Assembly (NCBI GenBank): GCA_006503535.1
Contig: QYRS01000015.1
Location: 434,001 to 498,000 of the forward strand
From: Arthrinium phaeospermum
Taxonomy: Eukaryota; Ascomycota; Sordariomycetes; Amphisphaeriales; Apiosporaceae
Length of the DNA stretch: 64,000 nt
Direction: 5' to 3'
Position 1 is the first letter of the stretch. Each line of letters begins with the position of its first letter. The position numbers and the translations under genes were made by a program. The notes under the pieces are model-generated. The model had not been told where the DNA came from and ran no database searches. It worked only from the letters and a program-made list of their open reading frames with translations. Positions 11,987 to 23,478 of this stretch are shown piece after piece.

Positions 11987-14900
11987 TTACTTCTCTTCGT
12001 CGGAATCAACATCCATCTTATCTCCCCCGGCGCTGCTGGCCGTCGCAGTCGTGGCCCCCTGCTCCGCAGCATCCACAGCAGGACTGGCCTTGTCATCATC
12101 CCCGTGCAGACTCCGCTCGTCCGAGTCCTCAGTAGCCACACGGATCGTCTTCTCGTCCGACTTGCCAGGCGTCGAGGCGCCGACGCTTTCTTTGGGGGGC
12201 GGGTTTGGCGTGGTGGGTACGATTACATTCAAGACACAGTCGTCGAGATGCTCGTAGAACTCCTGCGCCGTGGCGAAGCGCGTCTGGCAAATCGAGCACT
12301 TGGCGTCACCGCCGCCCCGGGAACTGTTGCCCGTGATGATCATCTTGCGGCTATTGGGCGGGGTCTGTTCCACATTGTGGACGGCAGTGAGGTGGCGTTT
12401 GAAGACATCGGCTCTATTGAAGGCCTTCTCATACGGGGTGCCGGGGCCGGGGCAAAACGGGCAAACCATGGTTCCCTTATAATGCGTCAGGGCATGCCGG
12501 TTCTTGTCGTACTTCCTGGCGAACCCCTTGACATGGTACTCGCACGTTTCGATGGGGCATTTCTCTGGCCGTTCCTCCTGGTGCGTCAACATGTGCGCCG
12601 CCAGATCCTTGAATACGCGGCCGCAGTCGGGATGTGGGCACTTGTTCCTGTTGTCCTCGATCTTGGGCGCTATAGGGCTACTGCTGTGTATCGCACTGTC
12701 GAGCGAAGGCGCTATCGACGGCGCAAGCAGAGGCCCCTGAGGAGGCGGAGGGGCAGGGGCAAGCCGGGGCGCTTCCAAGTACGACGGTTGCCTCGGAAGT
12801 GCGAAAGTCTCTTCGACCATCCTCGCATCGCTCTCCTCGTCTCCACTGTCGCTGTCGTTTTCGTTGCTCACATCGATGGACTGCCGTACTTCTCGCATCC
12901 AGTCTTTCAAGATGGTCATGGGAGGCCAGTCGCCGCTTGCCTTGCCACCCCGATGCGGATTGAAATGCGCCCGTCGCAAGTGAGCGGCGGCATTGTAGTA
13001 TGCACCATAGCGTTTTTGCGTGACACATGCTTTGCACTTGGCAAGCGGTATGACAGGCTGAGGCGAGCTTGGGCTGTGACTCTGTGGCTCGGTGCACACC
13101 CATCTCTTGACAAGGGCGGCGTGCTTTGCATCCGTATGCCTCCTCAACTCATGTTCCCCACGAAATCCTTCCGGGTACTCGTTGCACTTGGAGCAGTAGA
13201 CGCGGCGCAAGGGTGGCCGGTGATAGGATGTTCGGAGTTTACTGGGAGAGACCAGACCTCTGGCTATGGCTCGCGTGAAGGCCGGGCTTTCTCCGACCGT
13301 GTCTCCGGGCAGGCTCTAGGCCGAACGAGGGGCCGCCTCCCTCTGCTTCCGCCCTTTGCCCCCAGGCCTCGATCGGTCGCCACTCCGGCACAGGTTTCCG
13401 CGGCTCGCCAAGCTGCGTGGCCACGCTCGGGGTTTGGTACGATACGGTGCGGTAGATCGGCGTACGTTGCCTGAAAAAGCCATTGAAACCCATGTTGTCG
13501 GCCAGGTACCCGCTGCCCAGCCCAAGCAAGAAGTCCTTTGATGAGCGTATTCCCCACTGTGACCACTCGTCCTTGCGGATGGCGCCTGATGTGGCCGCAA
13601 ACAAGAACTTGTCGCTGTCGTCCATTTCCACCCCTGGATCGTCCAGTACCATAGGAGTCGACCATGCAAAGACACTGACGAGAATCTTGTAGACACTGTG
13701 CATCGCTGTAGCGCCTGTGGGCATAGGCATTGCCGACGGGGCATGCGCAGAGCCCCCACGCGAGGGGGTGGAGATCAGATCCGCCAGAATCGTTCGCACG
13801 ATACTGAAGATGCACAAAGACAGGAAAACCGCCAGCCAACTCTTAGGCTCTGTAAGTACCCTGCGTATCGTGCTGCTTTCAAAAGACTGTAGGAACTGCG
13901 TCATGCAGTTATAGATCAGTCGATTCCGTCCGTCGTAGTCGATATCCTCGGGAAGAAGCTGCGCGTTGGCCATGTTAACATCTGTTCGGATGGAGGGTTC
14001 GGTCTGTTGCAAATCGTAGAACAGAATCTCTCGGAGCAGCAATTTTGCCCGGTAGAGCACGGGGTAGGTCTGCTTTTCCAGCTCTCGATTGGGCGATAGA
14101 TAGCCGCTCAGTTTGAACAACTCCCAAAACCGGAACGGTATGCCTTCAGCGTTCCAGCTCGCGGCGAGAACTTTGAGGACCGGGGGGGCTCGGTCGATGG
14201 GGTCCTTCGAGTAGGCTGCGGTGGTAGGGTTCGCTATCGGCAAGGAAGCCAAGTCCTCCGTCCACCAAAATCCATCATCAAAGTCAAGGTGCGACTTGAC
14301 CAAGTCCGACATGGCAGGGCTAACAATGTAAGTCCGTTCCAGGTACTCGTTCATATTGCGTCGTCGCGCCATGGGAGAAGTGACTGGGGTCTGAACTTGT
14401 CTTGGTGACAGAATCTCTGTAGCATAAATCAGCAAGCCGTTTCTACTTGTGTGCGCATATCAAGCTTACCTGGCAACATATAGTCGGCCAGGGCAATCAA
14501 AGGCCCTCGTTGGCAACCCAGCACGCTCCAAAACTCATCGCCCGCGGATGATGGAGGTTCTGCGCAGAATGCACAATCATCTTGCGAATCGCACTACCCA
14601 GATGTCAGCGGTTACCCCCTGAGAAGCATAGCAGAACTGATCAGTATTAGTCATACCGGCTTAGCTTGAACCTTGCATCGCAGACATGGCCCAGCATCTG
14701 GGGGAGGCGAAGCTCGCCAATGGATTCCAATCGCCCGTGGCTGACTCTGCTTCGTTTGAGTGGCGGTAGATCGATTTCGGAATCTATCGAGCCTCGGTGC
14801 TGTAATGGCATGTCGTTACCGAAGGAATACGTGACCGGGGGGTCTCGTCTCTCTCTGGGCTGAGAGACGGGGGCCAAAGGAGCTAGGCTCGAAGGAACCG

Positions 14901-15865
14901 AAAGCCGCGGCAAGGGGGCCATGGAATTCGCCTTGAGCCGGTCTGTACTGAAGAGCCGGGCCGTGGCTTGTTCTGGAAAGACGACATGTGGCACACTGTT
15001 CACCGAGAGCCCGGAGTCCCTCTTAGAAGAAAGGGCGTGTTCTCGCATGTGTTGGTCGCGGTCCTCGAAGTTGGCGAAGCCATATATGTAGTAAAGGCAT
15101 CGTTCGTCCCAGCATTTGAAGGGGGCCTGGCTCCTAGAGACCACGGGTAGGGTCTCCCTCATCCTCCAGCTGCGGAAAATGGGGTCATAGAAGGATACAT
15201 TTTTCTCAAGCCAGGTACTATACTCGGGCGGTGCATCACTATGGGCGGGATGCCTCAGTGCCTCGAGGAAATGAGGGTCAAGTAGATCTAGACCTGTTCG
15301 CGCCAATCAACGTTTAGATGATCAGATCCCACAGAGGCGTTGTTCCGCCAACGAAACAGGAAGGTTGCTCTCTCACCTTGGTCGAGTAATGAGCTCTCAA
15401 TGCATTCGCATTTATACTGCAGCGCCCGGGCTTCCTCGGCATCCGAGAGGGGCCGTATAGCAGTGGCGAGATCTTGGAGAAGGGTCAATGAAACTGAACT
15501 GGTATTGGAACACGCAAAACCAGTATATAGAAATATATATACACACACAAACATTCATGGATACAGAAGTGGGTAGTGAGAAGAGGGAGACGGAGGAGAG
15601 GGAGGAGGGACTGACTTTGGTTTTCTGCACATGCCTCGAGTGCCCGAAGCTTGTGCCGCAGCATGTCAAGCTCCAGTCTGCTGTTGGGGTCATGTTTGGC
15701 AGGGAGGAGTGCAGCCAGCTTGGCCTGGATGGCCGCCTGTTGTTCGAATAAACTTCTTATCGTGGGGTCTAGAGACTGGTCAAAAGCAGAAGCACCCGGA
15801 GTGTCGAGGCTCTGAGAGCCGCGACCATCATGTCGAGGCTCGGCTGGATATGTGTCGGCCGCCAT
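11987..15865 (-). CDS. Large multi-exon C2H2 zinc-finger regulator
   Basis: Translation starts at 15865 (MAADTYPAEPRHDGRG) and stops at 11987. Well-supported exons are 15616-15865, 15377-15493, about 14657/14686-15293, 14470-14593, about 13300-14416 and 11987 to about 13310. The introns at 15494-15615 (GTCAGT), 15294-15376 (GTGAGA) and 14417-14469 (GTAAGC) keep frame. The N-terminal half contains a Cys-containing motif starting CDSQDDCAFC. The C-terminal half has at least five Cys2His2-like units: the first begins CSKCNEYPEGF, later ones CPHPDCGRVF, CPIETCEYH, CPFCPGPG and CSICQTRF. An acidic tail ends MDVDSDEEK. It is probably a nuclear DNA-binding protein; no target is known. Two junctions are unresolved. 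The donor near 14657 or 14686 does not reach the acceptor at 14594 in frame with a good consensus site. Around 13240-13330 the frame changes without an obvious intron. Confidence 0.75.
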
Positions 15866-16520
15866 TTCGCCCCGGCTCTCTCTCTCTCATAGCACGCCGG
15901 CGGCTGTTCCCCCTGTAGTCGGGCTTTCTTTCTTTCTTTGGTTTAATTGCTGTCTATGTGTCCCTGCGTGTGTTGTCTCTTGTCTCTTTCCTGCACCTTT
16001 CTCTCTTCACTTTTCTCGCCGCCTCTTTTTGCCCTCCGTCGCTCACACGTCGCACGTCTCAACTCGTGGGCGCGCACCCAGGCGGGGAGCTGACCTTTTG
16101 CAGCGCATCAACTGCTGATTAGTAATAATAAGTGATCAGGATGTCCCAGATACATGATCAACAAATATACACACAGAAACACAACACCAACACAATAAAT
16201 GAAAGAAGAAAAAAAGGAGTATGTGGTTGAGTGGCTGTGGCAAAGACCAGAATGGGGTCGAGGAGAGGGAAGAAAGTATTAAGAATCTACCAAAACAATA
16301 TGCAACCCGCACCGCCTCATAGAGAGCCGTGGGAGGATAAACAGCCAATAAGGTGGGAATGGAGAGCAGAACCGTACGACTCCGGTCAATGTGGGGGTGA
16401 TGGGGGAACTTATTTTTTTTTTTTATTCCCCCTTGGGTAGCAGGCAATCTCTCGAGCTTGAGTAAATCGAGGTAAATTGCGAGCTTGTCACGATTTGGGA
16501 AGCAGCCATAGGTAAATTAG

Positions 16521-16551
16521 ACGGGACAGGACAGGATAGGACAGGACAGGG
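16521..16551. repeat. (ACAGG)n microsatellite
   Basis: Five to six copies of the pentamer GGACA, one interrupted (GGATA), lie between 16521 and 16551. Confidence 0.85.
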
Positions 16552-19090
16552 CCAGGAGGGAAAACTACTGGGACTGGGAGCCGACAGGGCAGGCAGGACA
16601 GGGTCAGCAGGGCAACTGGGAGAGGGAAAGTAAGGCCAGCGATAGGTGGGGCGAGCAAAGAAAGACCAGACCAAAACAGGCCGGCATCCCATCCCTCTGG
16701 TCAAAATTCAATTCACTGACGAACTGCACACTCACCTCACAATTGATACGTACTCCTCCGTACTACAGGCTGGTATGGCCTGGTATGGCCTGGTCCTAAG
16801 GTAAGGTAGATAGTATGTATGTAGATAGAGACTGGGAAAGAAGACAGGGATACATCGATACTGCATGAGCATCGAGGTAAGTGATTGCGGCAGTTGACCA
16901 CCTCTTTTCTCTCTCTCTCTCTCTTCCTTTGCTGGATGGATGTCAACAGGCTACACGTGCACTGCCGGTATGTACATTCGATGGCAACATCCATCGAGAG
17001 GACCACCACACGATTGGCTCGTCCGTCGTGCCTGTGCAAGCAGTCGAGTCGAGAGGAAAGGAAGTATGTACATATCTCTCAGCTACACCTCCAGTTTGCC
17101 AGTCCCGATTGATTGATTACATCCATGCCACAATATCCTACGTTACCCACAGTACTTCCCAAACGATACACCAGCCCCAGCCCAGCTCCGATGTGAACCC
17201 ACAGGGCAGGCCAGGATCTGTCTTGTTCCCGGAGCTGGGGGGGTTGGGTCGGGGTCGGGGTAGGTATGAGCAGACGAGGTAGCATGCAATGTGTGCATTC
17301 GGCTGCCATCACTCCAGTCACCGGCCTCTGTCTGCAGTAGGCTGTATGCAGGCCAATGATGCTACTCTTTTGTGCCGGTATCTGTGCGGTATCCATGCAG
17401 TCTTTCCCATCAGCCAGGACCAGTCATATCTCCAGGCCAAATCTACCTAATCCGCCTTGCTGCACGCAGGCTGGTCAGGGAGGTCAGGCTTCACGCGCGC
17501 ACACACACAAAAGAGTCGGTCCGTCACGGCAGAAGCCTATCAACTTACAAAGTACATACAGCAAGCAGCCCATGTGTGGTAGGTAGTAGGTAGATGGGTG
17601 ATTGGCAACGTCCATCCAGCCATCCACCTCCACTTACTGCCACCCATCACAGACAGGACGGACGGGCGTGCATCCCAAAAGCAACCTGCGAAAGGAAAGA
17701 GGCCCAGGCAGACCAAGACCGGATCAGACGACTGATCGGTCGGTTTCTGTTCGGCTGGTCAACACCGAGATGATATATACTGGGTGCAATCCGCTTGGTC
17801 GTCTTTAGACACAACCCGTACAAAACCCATTTTGGCATGTAGTAAGCAGTAGTAGTGACGGGCTGATGTATTGTTTAGTCCTTGGCCGCTTGGCCCCCTC
17901 TTGCCCCATTGACTTCAGCCCAACGGTCAAGCTTAGATTTATTTTTGAGTGACGCCGTCCTGTCAAACAGAGCCTGGGACGGAAAGAGGATTCAGACGGG
18001 TGAGGCTAACCCACAAGTGGGTTGGAGCTAGAGCAACGCCCTGTTTTTTGATAGTAGTAGAGCCGAAACACCAAGACTCAAGGCTCAGAGTCGTCGTGAA
18101 TGTGGTGGCATGTATCAGACAGTTGCGGAACCAACCTCGAATAATGACGGCACAATTGAAAGTGCGGTGTTATTGAAGTATTGTGCAGCTTCATGCTATT
18201 GACTGCGATTATAGCTACGAGTCTGAATATGCGGATGGGTTCACCCGGCCTTTTTTTCTGCCTCTTTTTTTTTTCTTTTTTTCTTCGGACCAGGAATGGT
18301 CAATCCAGCTCCCTTATTCAGTCAAGGCGTGCATGTACTAGTCGGCGCAGGCAAAAAGACAGGATGCCGTTAAACCCAGCTATCCCCAGCTCCCTGGCCA
18401 GAAGCCCTACCCCCCATGATGCTGCACACATGGTTTTGGGTAGTAGTAGTAGCTAGCCCACCGGCTAGGTTGGTTCTTTCTTTTGGCGAACGAGCGACCT
18501 ATTGCGCCTTACTTAGGTAAGTCCGGCAGGTAGGTGGTAGCTACATACATCACATATGTACTCCGTACATCCATATGCAGCCGGGGGAAGAAAAGGGCGA
18601 TCCACGAGTAATACAAAATTCCGTCCAAGCCCGCTAGCTGAACCCGAGGAGCTGCTTTTATTAACCTTTGGAGGAGATAGAAACGCGGCGCAGCTTCAAG
18701 CAAGGTCGGTAAGAGAAAGAGGAAGAAGAGGAGGAGGAAGAAGCAAAAAAGGACTGGCACCGCGACGGCATTGGACAACTCAATTATTAGGCGGCAGTCC
18801 TTGGATTGATAGGCTCGAAGTCTCGTGGGCAACTGTCTCTCAATCCCGGTAGATTCTATGCAGATGGCGCAGCGCCACGGCCGCTTCTCTTGTTTCTAGA
18901 GACGCTCTAGGCCCCCGCCGGAGCACAGGCAAATTTGCAAGCTGAAGGGAGGGCAGGAAAAAAAAAGCAATAGGTACGCGTTGTTGTCGCAACGTGCTGT
19001 GAGCGAGTCTGTCACCCTCTCTCTCTCTTTCTTTCTTCTCCCTCTTTCCTTGTGCAACTTCACCGCGGCAGGCAGATAGCCTTCCCCATA

Positions 19091-19114
19091 CATACTACAT
19101 ACTACATACTACAT
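19091..19114. repeat. (ACTACAT)n microsatellite
   Basis: Three and a half copies of the heptamer CATACTA in direct tandem. Confidence 0.85.
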
Positions 19115-19434
19115 CCGACGGAGCCATCGACGATCGACACTGGACGAGTCGTACCGACTGGCGGCGCACACGCTGAAGCTGCACCTACCTGTCGAAAGGC
19201 GTCCACCCATCTGCAGCGCCTCGCAAACCCCTCCCTTGCCCAGCGTAACGGTCGTCCCCGCTGCTGCCCAATAGGCTGCTCGGACTGAGCAAACAGGCTG
19301 CACAGCTTTCCCGGCTCGAGCTCCTCGACTCGAGGGCGACGAGGGAAAAAAACGGCCATGGGGACGACGCAGACGACGGGGTAACCCTACAACCCAAAGC
19401 AGTTCCACTACAGCCCACCGAGAGCACTGCGCGC

Positions 19435-19458
19435 TTGCACTTGCACTTGCACTTGCGC
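19435..19458. repeat. (TTGCAC)n microsatellite
   Basis: Three perfect copies of TTGCAC followed by a degenerate fourth (TTGCGC). Confidence 0.85.
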
Positions 19459-19995
19459 ACTGAGCACGGAGTACACCCATGGCTACATGTTTGTACTCTT
19501 TTCGCATGACTTGACTACTACTTGCCGCTGCGATATCAAGTTTGCAGGGCGAGGGCAACGGACAGCACTGTACTGTAGTAGGTAGAGCGAAGATTGATTG
19601 CATTGCATCAGCGAGTCGCACATCCACCCATTGAACTGCTCTGCTGCTGGACCGGATCCTTGCCCGACACCCAGACTCGAGCAGCTCCAGCTCGTTAGCA
19701 GCTAGCTCTTTTCCGCCCTCCTACTTGCGGATGTGCGGGCGAGGTTTGCGATAACTTCCGACAAAAATGAGCTGACGCCGGCGGCGATCACTGCTGCAAA
19801 AGGGATCCCTGTCTCTTAACTGCAGCTGCTAAGACGGCCCAGATAGGCTGCTCTGATATTAAGAGCCGAGATGCAGGCCGCGAAACCAGCAGCTGGGCGA
19901 TAAGGGAGCACGATAGGAAACCGAGCTGGTTTCGTGGTTTTTTTTTTCCTGGCTGGGGGGGATTGCGTCGCGAAATGGCGGTGATCGAAACAAGT

Positions 19996-20052
19996 AGGTG
20001 GTGGTGGTGGTGGTGGTGATGCATCCCATCCCATCCCATCTCATCCCATCCC
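19996..20052. repeat. (GTG)n next to (CATCC)n microsatellites
   Basis: A GTG trinucleotide run of about seven copies ends at 20018 and is followed directly by six or so CATCC/CATCT pentamers up to 20052. Confidence 0.85.
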
Positions 20053-20107
20053 AAATTCCCACCGCATGTGCACGTGAGACTCGATTCAGCTCCCACAGGC
20101 CTGCCTG

Positions 20108-20144
20108 GGCTACAGGCTACAGGCTACAGGCTACAGGCTACAGG
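20108..20144. repeat. (GGCTACA)5 minisatellite
   Basis: Five perfect direct copies of the heptamer GGCTACA. They have no spacers, so this is not a CRISPR-like array. Confidence 0.9.
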
Positions 20145-22245
20145 TCTATCTACTACCATGATTTCAGGCGCGAAGTACTCAAGCACCGGCGCAAGCGCTT
20201 CGTCCGAATCTTAGCAAACCTGATGGAATGTGCTCATCATCGTCTTGAGACTTGAGTCCGTCCATCCCACCGTACTTTAGCTCGATGAAGAAAAAGACGC
20301 GAAGATGATATGTAAACCTTTTTTTTTCCTGTTTCCATCTGATCTCACCCATTAAAGCAGCAAGACAAAATGGGAGCGGGTTTGTACCGGCACACAGTAT
20401 ATCAAACCTCGCCAAGGCTGGTCGTGATGGTGGGATTAAATGTGCAAGACAGCAAGCAGATGGATTGGCAGCGCGAATAGCTGAATGATTGGTACATAGG
20501 AGTGATTATCCTGAGCGCGAGCGAGGGTCGATAGTGAAATCAAACAGATACCGCTAGCAGTGGACAGACAGGGACGCTCGCCGCTCGCCCACGCATTCCG
20601 CTAAGACGATGATGCACAAGCTATACGATGTGCGTGTGTGGTTTGTAATGTACATAATGTAGGTAAGTATGTAGTTTGGTAGTGTCGTATCCCAGCCCCC
20701 TCACTCTTACTCCCACTCCCACTCCGTCCGACGACACCAGTGCAAGCAAGCCCGCTTCGCCCAGCCAGGCAAAGGAGAGAGAGGAAAAAGATGGGGATTA
20801 TCCTCCGGCTCAGCTAACCCGCACGCCGAGCAGCGAGGGTGACATCGTGGCTTTGGAGCTAAGGTGGCATTCGCATCTAGAACTGCCGAGGTAAGCAGTA
20901 AGCCTCCCACACCCACGCACTACTTCCGGCCGCTAGGGTAACGTCTCAAAACGTTCACCTTAAGGTACCATGTCATTTCGCTATTTTACCTCTGCCTGTT
21001 TGCCCGAAGAAAGCCCTCCCCCCCCAGCTGGGGCTGTAGTGAGGCGAACGGGGAAAAGATGATACGACGGACGGATGACTCTGAGGAGCCATGGCCAGCA
21101 GCGCGCACGCAAACCAGCCAACAAATCCAATCTCCCACCCAGCTGGGTAATGGGGAAAACGTGTTTGTCCATCCCGGCCTGCGCAGCCCAACCAGACAAA
21201 CCACAAACATGGTCTGTTTCGAGCAGACACGTGTGTCGCGCGGCATGGCCCCCCGGTATAGGACTAATGAGTAGTTCGACGAGCAGCAGGGCGCGCCAAC
21301 ACTCTCGAAAATAGCACCAGTCAGTCTCCAATACCAGATTGGCTCGCTTGGGAACTAGCAGTGCGCGGCGATGACAAAAGCTAAAATATGCGACGATACG
21401 AAGAAAAACCTAAGGGATATTTTGCCGCGCCACAGATCCAAGCGTACATGGTCTAGATCGGCTGGCGGGCAAGAGACTTTGGACTATATTTTCAGCCTGA
21501 ATCTCGATAGAGTTGGCCATCACAGTCGGACTTCCAGCGTTGCTTGGATGCCGACAGCCCCTGCTCCTGCTGGTGATACGATAGCGAGGTCTTCTCTGGT
21601 TCTCTAAGAGAGGGGGAGAGCCGCAGCTAGTACTGCTATGCTACGACACCCATGCCTGTAGTATGCCGTGTAGCATACTTGATACAAGCTTACCATGCGC
21701 GGTATGCGTAAAGTCTGCGGTACGTCCCTTGGCTTCTGCCGTGGTTGGAAGACTCGCCTTTCCAGTGCCGACTCAAAGCAATGGCCAGATGGGTCCTTGA
21801 TCTCGTCTATTACATGCTATGTTGAGTAAAGAAGCGTCAGAATATCAGTCATGATCGTAGAGCCGGCCTTTGGAGGATGGCAAACAGCAAGAAAGGGGGT
21901 TTCCCACTGTGGTGAACATGTTACATAACCACAGGCGTGCAAGATGAATTTCGACTTATGGTCTGGCTATATTTCTATTCGGATACGGATACGCAAGTAG
22001 AAAAGCACAGCTATACGTATTTGTATTGCCCCAATCTCGACGGTACATATTGGGACGGTGGGTTTTAGGGTGAGATGATGTGATAGAATCACTCCTGATC
22101 TTTCAACGGTCATGATCTATATGACTCGTCATCATTCACCCACTTGATATGGGTTGATATTGGTGCGAGGTTGGACTGGCCGCCGGCGGCGGTTGTTCAG
22201 CTTCGGGTGGAGAGAACAAAACGTGGTGTAACGCCGGGGGCAGCA

Positions 22246-22807
22246 TCAACACAGCCACCGCATTACCCCATACCCTGAATAATACTGCCATGGCCTAGGC
22301 CTTTCGAGACAATGGTAGACACCATTCTCAAGCTCGACAGCATACTGCCAGCGAATTGTGTGGGCAAACCCAGCCGGGTGCAAGTAGCCAGCGCAGGCCA
22401 CAGCATACTTGCCGAGTGACTGCATACACACAACACACACACACACAGGATGCGCGCTCCTCCCCAACCTCCCAACCAACCACGACTCGTCATCGTCTTC
22501 TTCCCAGACGCAGTAGCTTCTGGGGTCTTTGCACCGCGTTGTGTGCCCCGCGGTGTGGTACAATGTGCCATAACCTTGCCCTCCCTATCATGCGAGAGGA
22601 ATATGCTCCTAGCCGCTCGACGGACGTGCCAAACGCACGACTATAAGCTGTCTCCTTGGTTACCCACTCAAGTCCAGCCCTGGAAGAGAGAAACTTAGCA
22701 CATGAATTGTATATTGGATTCAAGGGGATATCAAAAGAGTAGAATTCATCATGACACGCCTCTAGCAACCCCTTTACGTTGTAGATGAACGTACTATCAG
22801 GATACAT
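22246..22807 (-). CDS. Possible small gene or remnant, unknown function
   Basis: Two minus-strand frames look more protein-like than the rest of this region. The upstream one begins MYPDSTFIYNVKGLLEACHD at 22807. The downstream one, after a possible acceptor ending GTATGCAG near 22405, reads SLGKYAVACAGYLHPAGF and ends at 22246 with MRWLC. A GT-rich stretch of about 20 bases (22425-22446 on the plus strand as ACACAC) would be the polypyrimidine-poor end of the intron. No donor is certain and no family is recognised. It could equally be chance. Confidence 0.25.
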
Positions 22808-23478
22808 GCTGCCGAGCGACCACGACTACTCACTTCGAACCCAACAGTCTCAAGCCACGTTCATCATGTGGGAAGTTGCAGCAGGCAGTACAGCCCGTTG
22901 TCCAGTGTCCGGTGTTCCGACCTACCTCAGATGCCCCCGCCCCCCTTTTCCTACTATAGACTTACGAAGAGTGTGTGGCATATGGAGTACCAGCACCAGC
23001 ACCACCGTCATCGTCACATGCGCAGGCGGCTCTTGGGAAGCAATGCACGATAGGAGGGCGTGGCCCGTCTTCGTCGTCCCTTGCCCGTGCCGAACAGGCC
23101 GCACATCCAATACTCAGCACTTCCGAGACTGTTTCTCATTGGATATCGAGTTTTATTAATATACCTAGTTCTATTCGAACGCCGCGGGTCGTTTGTTGAA
23201 AAACATGCGCACGCCCGATGCTAATGCCGCTCGCCAAAACGCAGTAGATAAATAGTTCGCTTCATGTCTCTGCCCTCTCCCTCTCCCCCGGTTCTTTCTT
23301 TTCTCGTGGGCAGATACAATGAAATCGCTCTATCCATCCCTTCCCGGAGGTCATTGATATGATTATTAGCAAACAAGCAGTAGACGTAAGTGGTATCTCA
23401 TGCAGTAAAATGTCGCTTTCTTCCCCAATCGCCGCATCCTGCGAGAGCCTAGGACCGCAAAAGACCGGTCGTTTCGTA
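22808..23478. other. Spacer left of the ethanolamine kinase remnant
   Basis: About 670 bases with no supported gene; only short frames without domains. Confidence 0.5.

Larger units (their letters stand above)
15866..22245. other. Gene-poor, repeat-rich region
   Basis: 6.4 kb without a recognisable gene on either strand. Open frames are short, overlap on both strands, and are mostly low-complexity translations. The sequence holds many simple repeats (ACAGG, ACTACAT, TTGCAC, GTG, CATCC, GGCTACA, described separately), poly-A/T runs near 16410, 18260, 19940 and 20320, and no coding bias. Its left part must include the promoter of the C2H2 gene starting at 15865. Confidence 0.65.

Noticed and set aside
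12104..13474. 456-codon plus-strand frame
   Set aside because: Antisense of the C2H2 gene exon; the minus strand has clear zinc fingers, the plus strand only an Arg-rich shadow.
19109..19627. 172-codon minus-strand frame in the gene-poor region
   Set aside because: Translation includes a microsatellite-derived CKCKCK/ASASAS stretch and shows no domain; other frames overlap it.
20108..20144. GGCTACA repeats as a CRISPR-like array
   Set aside because: Copies are 7 bases and contiguous with no spacers; this is a minisatellite in a eukaryotic genome.
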